Shown piece by piece: positions 8,125-13,698 of a stretch of 13,698 nucleotides of DNA. The position numbers and the translations under genes were made by a program. Within the stretch, counting starts at the first letter, position 1; each line of letters begins with the position of its first letter. The notes beneath the pieces were generated by a model that searched no databases, was not told the DNA's origin, and saw only the letters and a list, made by a program, of their open reading frames with translations. This stretch comes from an uncultured Porphyromonadaceae bacterium (GTDB lineage: Bacteria; Bacteroidota; Bacteroidia; Bacteroidales; Muribaculaceae): assembly GCA_947175715.1 (NCBI GenBank), contig CAMWOD010000010.1, positions 1-13,698 on the forward strand. Direction: 5' to 3'.

Positions 8125-9117
8125 TTACTTTGTGAAATACCAAGGATGATTTTTTACTTGTATGATACCTGGGGTTGCGTGGTCGATGATGCGCACAGCC
8201 CATAGGAATGGAGTAGTGATATAACCCTCCGATTCGGGATTAACCGAGTTGCGGCGTACGCGGCCTGCTGACGAGTGCACGTATTCGCCATCGTGGTGGT
8301 GGAGCGCCACGTGGGTGACGCGCTGCTTCTCGCGGTTGCCGAAGAAGAGCAGGTCGCCAGGCAAGAGTGATTGCCATTGATCGGCCTCGATTCGCATGCC
8401 AGTGCGAGCTTGGCTCGATGCGTCGCGTGGTATAATCCAGCCCTGTGTGAAATATGCTGTGCGGGTGAGACCCGAGCAGTCGACCCCTTTGGGCGATGTG
8501 CCTCCCCAGAAGTAAGGTGTACCTTCCATCGAGTAGGCATAGTCGAGCATGCGCTCCACATCGAGTGGTTGCTCAGCCCATTGGGCAATGTTTTGCACCT
8601 GTGAGTTGTCAATCCATCCGCGCCGTCCATCGGGGAGTGTGACAGCGAGATGGCTTGCTGTTGAAGCTGCCGAGTCTACTTGGAGAATACCGCCGGTAGT
8701 GATATCCGATACACGGCCTCGGGGCGTGTCAACTCCGGGTTGCGCTGTGATTTCGGTGGTGCCGTATTCGCTCACAATCACACGTGGCGAATTGGCCCAT
8801 GAAATCATCTCGGTAGTAGTTTTTGGGGCCACGGTGTTGGCGATGATGTAGCCGGTATACCCCTCGGGACTTTGCACATTGTACCATTCACCCTCTTTTG
8901 CGGTGATGCGTATAGGTTGCCCCATGATGGCCTGACTCGCCAGCTCAGCTCCGTGACGCGGCTCCTCGCGGATGCAGGTCACCGACACATTTACGAGAGC
9001 CCATTGCTGCGAAGAATCATTAGGGTCATAGGCATCGGGAGCGAAATTCGGGGTGTCGCTTGCCAATGCCGCAATCTTAGCCATCGCAAGGGATGCTAAA
9101 AGAATTATCCGTTTCAT
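8125..9117 (-). CDS. Secreted NlpC/P60 endopeptidase with SH3b domains (YkfC-like)
   Basis: A 330-aa cysteine peptidase predicted to cut the D-Glu-diamino acid bond of murein peptides with a free N-terminal L-Ala. A signal peptide covers about residues 1-20. Two SH3b domains follow: 41-95 (LVNVSVTCIREEP, GQPIRI, GEWYNV, GYTGYI) and about 110-175 (GGILQVD, DGRRGWID). The catalytic domain (185-315) has EGTPYFWGGTSPKG, then C214 in VDCSGLTRTAYF, PGDLLFFG, H269 in VTHVALHH and H281 in YVHSSAG: a complete Cys-His-His triad. SH3b-SH3b-NlpC/P60 order and length match the YkfC-type enzymes known in Bacillus and Bacteroides, in which the SH3b domain restricts access to free stem peptides. The epimerase gene begins 7 bp after its stop, and the ATP-grasp gene ends 15 bp before its start. 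Its active-site thiol in the periplasm may rely on the neighbouring DsbD (inference). Confidence 0.93.
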   Translation of the reverse strand: MKRIILLASLAMAKIAALASDTPNFAPDAYDPNDSSQQWALVNVSVTCIREEPRHGAELASQAIMGQPIRITAKEGEWYNVQSPEGYTGYIIANTVAPKTTTEMISWANSPRVIVSEYGTTEITAQPGVDTPRGRVSDITTGGILQVDSAASTASHLAVTLPDGRRGWIDNSQVQNIAQWAEQPLDVERMLDYAYSMEGTPYFWGGTSPKGVDCSGLTRTAYFTQGWIIPRDASSQARTGMRIEADQWQSLLPGDLLFFGNREKQRVTHVALHHHDGEYVHSSAGRVRRNSVNPESEGYITTPFLWAVRIIDHATPGIIQVKNHPWYFTK

Positions 9118-9132
9118 CTGGGTGGTTATCCG

Positions 9133-10251
9133 TTATTGAGCGTAAAGATACGGCAAATTTTCGGTGATGGCAAATGTGAAGTGGGGATTTGGGGGAACAA
9201 GGTGTTGAATTATGTTTTTTTCAGTATTTGCTACTGTTCCAGGTGTGATATTTAACCATATAGGGGAGCCTTGATAGAAATGTCGGGTAAGGTGATGTGC
9301 TACTACACCCATCGTCATGCGCAGATTCACCTCGATGCAGGGATTAATCAGCAACGAGCCTGAATCCGAGCGGTAAATCACCATGTCAACCCCTAACGGA
9401 CCAGCATGGTGAGATCCAATCACCTGCTGTAACACTCTCTGTAGAGCACTTTCTACACTCATCAGCTGCTCCATATCCACCCACTGCGATAAATGGAGGC
9501 GTATTTCCTCGTCGGGCAGTAGCCTATTGCCTGAGTATGAGGTATCTCCAACTGTTTCAAATAAAGAATAACCGAGAAATTCTACTTTACCATCATGGGT
9601 TATGTCATAGAGCATGGCAAAATCAACCATCTTGTCGAGCCGTTTCTCAACCATGAGCGATCCTTGCCGTCGTAGCATCCCCTGGGCTGAATGCCTCAAC
9701 TGATTGAGACCTTGATTGGTAGAGGTGTCGATTATGCCACGGCCTGATGTTGAGTACGGGAGTTTTACCATGGCCGAGCCACCCATCATATCGATGGCCT
9801 GCCATAGAGAATCCTCGTTGAAGACCTCAACTGGAGTAGGGGGGAGTGGAAAATTAAGAGCGCTGCGCATTGAGTCAATAATCATCGACGATATACGGCG
9901 ATGACTTAGCTCGCGGTGACGCATAAGCTCCTCATCAGTGGGTAGCGAGTCGTAACTGACCCCGGCAGCGATAAACCTTCTTTTGGCATCATGGCTCCAT
10001 CCCCACGGAGCGCACTTATCGGCACCTTCGCCACAATATATATCTCCTTGTAGACCAAATTGTTGCTTAACCTGATTTGCCCAATCGTGTGATGCCTCAG
10101 GTGCAAGGATTGAGTCACCCTCCGCTGCCCACCATAAAGGCAGTAGCGCCCCGGCTTGAGCAATCAAAGCGGCCTGCCGGGGGGGCGTGAACCGTTGTGT
10201 AGGTTGCATCGCCAGCGCAATGTCGTTGTAGGGATTGAACAGATGTAACAC
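9133..10251 (-). CDS. Uncharacterised ATP-grasp-like protein
   Basis: A 372-aa protein without signal peptide or membrane segment, so cytoplasmic. I do not know a characterised homologue. The C-terminal two thirds look like an ATP-grasp ligase: K163 in MVKLPYSTSGRG with a glycine/serine loop (166-172), an adenine-hinge-like LMVEKRLD (199-206, E202), GPLGVDMVIY (284-293, D289) and the metal-binding INPCIEVNLRMTMG (302-315, E307, N309, R311). The N-terminus, FNPYNDIALA (5-14), resembles the start of a conserved Bacteroidales family I recall only as hypothetical. The start is GTG at 10251; ATG at residue 15 would lose this conserved segment. It heads the minus-strand operon, 15 bp before NlpC/P60. 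ATP-grasp enzymes usually join a carboxylate to an amine or thiol; a peptide substrate is suggested only by context. Its 3' part looks more A/T-rich than its neighbours. Fold call is fairly safe, substrate unknown. Confidence 0.8.
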   Translation of the reverse strand: MLHLFNPYNDIALAMQPTQRFTPPRQAALIAQAGALLPLWWAAEGDSILAPEASHDWANQVKQQFGLQGDIYCGEGADKCAPWGWSHDAKRRFIAAGVSYDSLPTDEELMRHRELSHRRISSMIIDSMRSALNFPLPPTPVEVFNEDSLWQAIDMMGGSAMVKLPYSTSGRGIIDTSTNQGLNQLRHSAQGMLRRQGSLMVEKRLDKMVDFAMLYDITHDGKVEFLGYSLFETVGDTSYSGNRLLPDEEIRLHLSQWVDMEQLMSVESALQRVLQQVIGSHHAGPLGVDMVIYRSDSGSLLINPCIEVNLRMTMGVVAHHLTRHFYQGSPIWLNITPGTVANTEKNIIQHLVPPNPHFTFAITENLPYLYAQ

Positions 10252-10274
10252 TTCGCGAAGATAATATAATAAAG

Positions 10275-10288
10275 TGATAGTGTTATCA
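10275..10288. promoter_or_regulatory. Short dyad TGATA-N4-TATCA in the divergent intergenic region
   Basis: Perfect 5-bp arms around GTGT, lying 24 bp upstream of the GTG start of the ATP-grasp gene. The words resemble half of a Fur box (TGATAAT-N-ATTATCA) but the site is one base short and lacks the inner pairs. It is placed where it could control the minus-strand operon. A weak candidate. Confidence 0.25.
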
Positions 10289-10304
10289 ATTGAGGATATT
10301 ACGG

Positions 10305-10314
10305 AATGGCCATT
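10305..10314. promoter_or_regulatory. 10-bp perfect palindrome AATGGCCATT
   Basis: A self-complementary 10-mer without spacer, about midway between the divergent start codons and 20 bp upstream of the receptor's -33 element. Position suits an activator or repressor site, but a 10-mer palindrome can also occur by chance. Confidence 0.2.
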
Positions 10315-10333
10315 ATATACCCAATTATGAGTA

Positions 10334-10364
10334 TTTCAGATAAGAAATGCAAAATTTACCTTTG
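10334..10364 (+). promoter_or_regulatory. Bacteroidetes-type promoter of the TonB-dependent receptor operon
   Basis: TACCTTTG (10357-10364) matches the -7 consensus TAnnTTTG exactly. TTTC (10334-10337), one base off the -33 TTTG, lies 19 bp upstream. Transcription should start near 10370, only some 5-10 nt before the ATG at 10377. It therefore excludes the ATG at 10347 as the start codon, since that would lie upstream of the transcript. Confidence 0.65.
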
Positions 10365-10376
10365 TGCTCAGATAAT

Positions 10377-13130
10377 ATGACCAATCATTTAAAAAGAATA
10401 TTTGCTACGGTTGTTTCGGCCCTTGTGAGCGTTGCGGCCTTTGCTGTGCCTGTAAGCATCGCTGTGACCGATGCCGAAACGGGCGAGGCAATGGAATTTG
10501 CCGCCGTGGCCATGACCCGAGGGGAGCTACATGCCGGAGGTCTTACCGACCGTGAAGGCGTGGTAGCTCTTGACATAGTCCCTGGCCGTTGGAATGTAAC
10601 GGTGAGTATGGTTGGATATCAACCCTCAACCGCCAAAATTGATGTTGCAGCCCCAAAGGCATCGATTGAGCTCAAATTGCAGCCAGTACAGAACAGACTT
10701 AACGAGGTTGTGGTTACGGCCCAGGAGTCGCGCGGTGCCACAAGTGCTTCAGTGATTGATGTTACTGCTATGAAGCACTTGCAGCCGTCGAGTTTCACCG
10801 ACCTTATGGAGTTATTGCCCGGTCAAGTCAATAAAGACCCTGAGATGGGATCGGCCAACTTGCTTCGACTGCGTGAAGCGGCCAACAGTTCGACATCAAG
10901 CAACTACGATGCCAGTTCGCTCGGTGCGTCATTTGTGGTGGATGGCGTACCGATGAATTCGTCGGCCGATATGCTGATTTCGCCCGACGGCACTCGCAGC
11001 GACCGCTCATCGGCGGGCAAAGGTGTGGATATGCGTACACTTTCGACCGATGATATTGAAAAAGTTGAGGTGGTACGCGGCATACCGTCGGTGGAGTATG
11101 GTGAACTCACCTCTGGACTTGTCAACATCAAGCGTAAAAACCGGGTGACACGCTTGGAGGCACGATTCAAGGCCGATATGCAGTCACAACTATTCTATGT
11201 GGGGAAAGGGTTGAAAATGCCCGGTGATGACTGGACTCTCAATGTGTCGGCCGATTATCTCGATTCGAAAATCGATCCCCGCGACAAGCGTGAAAACTTC
11301 AAGCGCGTCACCGCATCGGTGCGTTCGCTCAGGAAGTGGACAATGTCGCCATATATTGCTACATGGAACTCATCACTCAACTATACAGGTACTTTTGAGC
11401 GTGACGATAACGACCCCGACTTGACCATCAACGGCACCACCGATTTCTACAAGTCAAGCAAAAACGGCATTTCATGGCAGAATATCCTTAATTTTCAATT
11501 TCCCCTTAACCCATTTTGGCGCAACGCAACCCTTACAACCGGTCTCACATACTCACACGATAAGCTGCATCAGGAGAAAACCGTGGCATCCAATAGAGTG
11601 TACCCACTCCCGGTGTCGATAATTGCCGGGCCCAACTATGTGGGTTTTCTGCCGATGGTTTACGACGCATTGTACGATATGGATGGGCAGCCACTTACGG
11701 CTTATATAAAGGGGAGTATGCAGGCTCGTTATAGCTTTGGGCCGATGGGCAATATACTCAAGGCCGGCTTGGAGTGGAATATGAGTAAAAATCTCGGCAA
11801 TGGCGCCTTATACGATCTGACCCGCCCATTGGTGGCTGGCAATACAAGCCGTCCGAGGCCCTTCTCCGATATTCCGGCTATGCACCAGGTTTCGGCTTAT
11901 GTAGAAAACGTGACGGACTTATCGGTAGGTCGGAATCAGTGGCAGTTGCAGCTTGGACTTCGCGAGACCCAGCTTGTTCACGTGGATCGACGCTACGCCC
12001 TCAGCGGTAAGCCATATCTCGATCCGAGAGTCAACCTCAAGTGGGTGCTCCCTTCGTGGTATGTGTGCTCGGCTCCCATGGTGCTCGAACTCAATGGCGG
12101 TGTGGGTTGGCTTACTAAGATGCCGGTGGCTGCAATGCTATACCCCGACTTGCTATACACTGATTTTACGCAGCTTAACTACTACCATAGCGTAGAGCAG
12201 TATCGGGCAATGAATGTTTACACGTTTGTAGAAGACCTTACCAACTATGACCTTAGGGCTGCCCGCAACTTCAAGTGGGAGGTACGTGGCGACCTTAGCT
12301 GGCTGGGTACCCGTCTGTCGGTGACTTACTTCCGTGAAAGGATGAAAGAAGGTTTCCGTCGTTCGGGGATTGTGCACCGATATGAATATCACAAGTATGA
12401 CGCTTCGGCCTTCGACCCCTATATCGAAAATCGTCCTCCTACCGTCACAGAGCTCCCCTACGAAGTGGAGACACGACTCAATGTGGTGAACCACACTACC
12501 AACGGGTCTCGTATTGACAAGGAAGGAGTGGAATACACGCTGTCGACACCGCGATTCCCGGTGATTCGCACACGCCTCACCATATCCGGGGCATGGTTTC
12601 GTACTACACTCCACAACTCGCAGGCACTGTGGTATAAACCCGGTGTTGTGCTCAATGGTAAGGAGCTGCAGTATGTGGGGCTCTACGATGACGATGACGG
12701 CAACCGCTATCAGAGCGTCAATACCAACTTCACGTTCGATACCGACGTGCCTCGGTTGGGGCTGAACTTCTCAGTGTCGGTACAGAATTTGTGGCTTACA
12801 TCAAACCAAAGTCTTGAGCGCACTGGTATTCCTACCCACTATATGGGTCCTGACATGGTAGTGCACCCTTACACACCCGACCTTGTCAATGACCCCTACC
12901 TAAAGCATCTTGTGCGCACATATTCTCCCACGGCATTTGAGCGTCGGACGGTTCCACTGGCCACTACATTCAACATCAAAGCTACCAAGAAATTTTGGAA
13001 CGACCGTATCGCTGTGGCACTGTACGTCAACCGATTGGTGTCAATCACGCCCGACTACGAGCGTTATGGCGTGGTGCAACGCCGCTATTCATCCCCATAT
13101 TTCGGTATGGAGCTTAATTTACGACTATAA
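10377..13130 (+). CDS. TonB-dependent outer-membrane receptor with carboxypeptidase-like N-terminal domain
   Basis: An outer-membrane barrel that imports a ligand using TonB energy. From the ATG at 10377 it is 917 aa; a longer reading from 10347 is rejected because it precedes the promoter's -7 box and spoils the signal peptide, which here is residues 1-23 ending in AFA. Residues 26-102 form a carboxypeptidase regulatory-like beta-sandwich (TDAETGEAMEFAAVA, MVGYQPSTA). NEVVVTAQ (109-116) opens the plug, which continues through FVVDGVPMN (186-194) to IEKVEVVRGIPSVEYGELT (227-245) and SGLVNIKRK. The remainder is a beta barrel ending in YFGMELNLRL with a terminal hydrophobic residue. An acidic DDDD loop at about 771-774 may be surface-exposed. 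A lipoprotein gene follows 17 bp later; no SusD-like partner is visible, so this is not a standard glycan SusC. The ligand cannot be told from sequence; metal chelate, cofactor or peptide are open. Confidence 0.9.
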   Translation: MTNHLKRIFATVVSALVSVAAFAVPVSIAVTDAETGEAMEFAAVAMTRGELHAGGLTDREGVVALDIVPGRWNVTVSMVGYQPSTAKIDVAAPKASIELKLQPVQNRLNEVVVTAQESRGATSASVIDVTAMKHLQPSSFTDLMELLPGQVNKDPEMGSANLLRLREAANSSTSSNYDASSLGASFVVDGVPMNSSADMLISPDGTRSDRSSAGKGVDMRTLSTDDIEKVEVVRGIPSVEYGELTSGLVNIKRKNRVTRLEARFKADMQSQLFYVGKGLKMPGDDWTLNVSADYLDSKIDPRDKRENFKRVTASVRSLRKWTMSPYIATWNSSLNYTGTFERDDNDPDLTINGTTDFYKSSKNGISWQNILNFQFPLNPFWRNATLTTGLTYSHDKLHQEKTVASNRVYPLPVSIIAGPNYVGFLPMVYDALYDMDGQPLTAYIKGSMQARYSFGPMGNILKAGLEWNMSKNLGNGALYDLTRPLVAGNTSRPRPFSDIPAMHQVSAYVENVTDLSVGRNQWQLQLGLRETQLVHVDRRYALSGKPYLDPRVNLKWVLPSWYVCSAPMVLELNGGVGWLTKMPVAAMLYPDLLYTDFTQLNYYHSVEQYRAMNVYTFVEDLTNYDLRAARNFKWEVRGDLSWLGTRLSVTYFRERMKEGFRRSGIVHRYEYHKYDASAFDPYIENRPPTVTELPYEVETRLNVVNHTTNGSRIDKEGVEYTLSTPRFPVIRTRLTISGAWFRTTLHNSQALWYKPGVVLNGKELQYVGLYDDDDGNRYQSVNTNFTFDTDVPRLGLNFSVSVQNLWLTSNQSLERTGIPTHYMGPDMVVHPYTPDLVNDPYLKHLVRTYSPTAFERRTVPLATTFNIKATKKFWNDRIAVALYVNRLVSITPDYERYGVVQRRYSSPYFGMELNLRL

Positions 13131-13147
13131 TAAATTATAACGATAAG

Positions 13148-13698
13148 ATGAAATATATCACTTTCATAATAATTGCGATATGGGCTTTGACAACGACAAG
13201 TTGCATCGACAATGAGGGAACAATGGCCGACTATCATAATGTGTCGGTACTCAGCACTTTCCCCGACGAAATACCCGTAGGTACACCTGTTTTATCAGGT
13301 AAGATAGAGTATACCGAGATAAACACAGGCGTAAAAGGGGCGCAAGCGTTGCCACAGTACGATCCCTATCGCCTGCCTGCCGGATTGTACGATATTCAGG
13401 CTACAGCCACAGTACGTTATAAGCAAAAAGATGGCACCGAGGTAGAACGCACACTCCGAGCCACCTTGCCGTCACAGGAAATAACTGGCGACTGCACGCT
13501 GGATCTAAAATGGTTTTTCTATAACGATTCAAATTCCTTGCTTTTTGGAGAGATATATGCCACGGGCTCGCTAAATGCGACCTCGACGGGTGGTATACGC
13601 GACACATACTTCACAATTTATAATAATACCGATGAAGTGATATATGCCGACGGTCTGGGAATAGCCGAATCGGCATTCGTGAACTCACGTACAAGTAC
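13148..13698 (+). CDS. DUF4876-like lipoprotein (5' part, cut by window edge)
   Basis: I translated 183 codons from the ATG at 13148 with no stop before the edge. Residues 1-18 are a lipoprotein signal ending TTTS before C19; the following IDNEG has acidic residues near the lipid anchor, which in Bacteroidetes favours surface display (inference). Residues about 30-118 look like an Ig-type beta-sandwich (GTPVLSGKIEYTEINTG, LPAGLYDIQATATVRY). From about 131 the segment LLFGEIYATGSLNATSTGG then YFTIYNNTDEVIYADGL recalls lamin-tail-like domains and matches what I remember of DUF4876 proteins, which are found beside TonB-dependent receptors in Bacteroidales. It is 17 bp downstream of the receptor gene and surely co-transcribed. 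A role as the receptor's outer-face partner is likely from context; its biochemical function is unknown. Confidence 0.8.
   Translation, partial: MKYITFIIIAIWALTTTSCIDNEGTMADYHNVSVLSTFPDEIPVGTPVLSGKIEYTEINTGVKGAQALPQYDPYRLPAGLYDIQATATVRYKQKDGTEVERTLRATLPSQEITGDCTLDLKWFFYNDSNSLLFGEIYATGSLNATSTGGIRDTYFTIYNNTDEVIYADGLGIAESAFVNSRTS

Noticed and set aside
10256..10263. -7 element TATCTTCG for the minus-strand operon
   Set aside because: It matches TAnnTTTG at all but one position but lies only 4 bp from the GTG codon and has no -33 box at the right distance.
10275..10288. Fur box controlling the receptor or the ATP-grasp operon
   Set aside because: The inverted repeat is 5-4-5 rather than 7-1-7 and lacks the inner A/T pairs; kept only as a weak dyad.
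1..13698. tRNA or rRNA genes, CRISPR arrays, insertion sequences, phage or defence genes
   Set aside because: No cloverleaf-like segments, spaced direct repeats, transposase motifs or known defence domains were seen on either strand.

Overview
The window reads as chromosomal DNA from a member of the order Bacteroidales. Evidence is the set of families: a type IX secretion sortase PorU, a Rex repressor, a TonB-dependent receptor with a carboxypeptidase-like N-terminal domain followed by a lipoprotein, Bacteroidetes-type promoter elements (TAnnTTTG), and an absence of Shine-Dalgarno sequences. A gut lineage such as Muribaculaceae would fit the roughly 50% GC and the T9SS, but this family-level guess is inference.

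Layout. Seven minus-strand genes fill bases 1-10251. In transcription order they are: an uncharacterised ATP-grasp protein, a secreted SH3b-NlpC/P60 endopeptidase, an exported dipeptide epimerase of the enolase superfamily, DsbD, a GH25 muramidase lipoprotein, PorU, and the 5' part of rex, which runs off the left edge. The first five are tightly packed (gaps of 15, 7, 55 and 6 bp) and look like one operon. porU follows after 70 bp that hold a 23-bp dyad. rex follows after 121 bp with its own probable promoter and a 27-bp dyad. From 10377 to the right edge, on the plus strand and divergent from the first operon, lie a TonB-dependent receptor and, 17 bp later, the 5' part of a lipoprotein resembling the DUF4876 family.

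How the genes may work together. GH25 cuts glycan strands. NlpC/P60 would release L-Ala-D-Glu from murein peptides. The epimerase would convert it to L-Ala-L-Glu. This is the logic of the Bacillus ykfB/ykfC pair, but here both enzymes carry export signals, placing the route in the periplasm. DsbD brings reducing power across the inner membrane and sits among two exported enzymes with catalytic cysteines (NlpC/P60 and PorU). The leaderless, presumably cytosolic ATP-grasp protein at the head of the operon is the least understood component; a role in using or re-joining the recovered peptides is a testable inference. The plus-strand pair looks like an outer-membrane uptake system with a non-SusD lipoprotein partner.

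The 127 bp between the divergent start codons (10252-10376) hold a good promoter for the receptor and several short palindromes. I see no RNA genes, insertion sequences, CRISPR arrays, or convincing intrinsic terminators.
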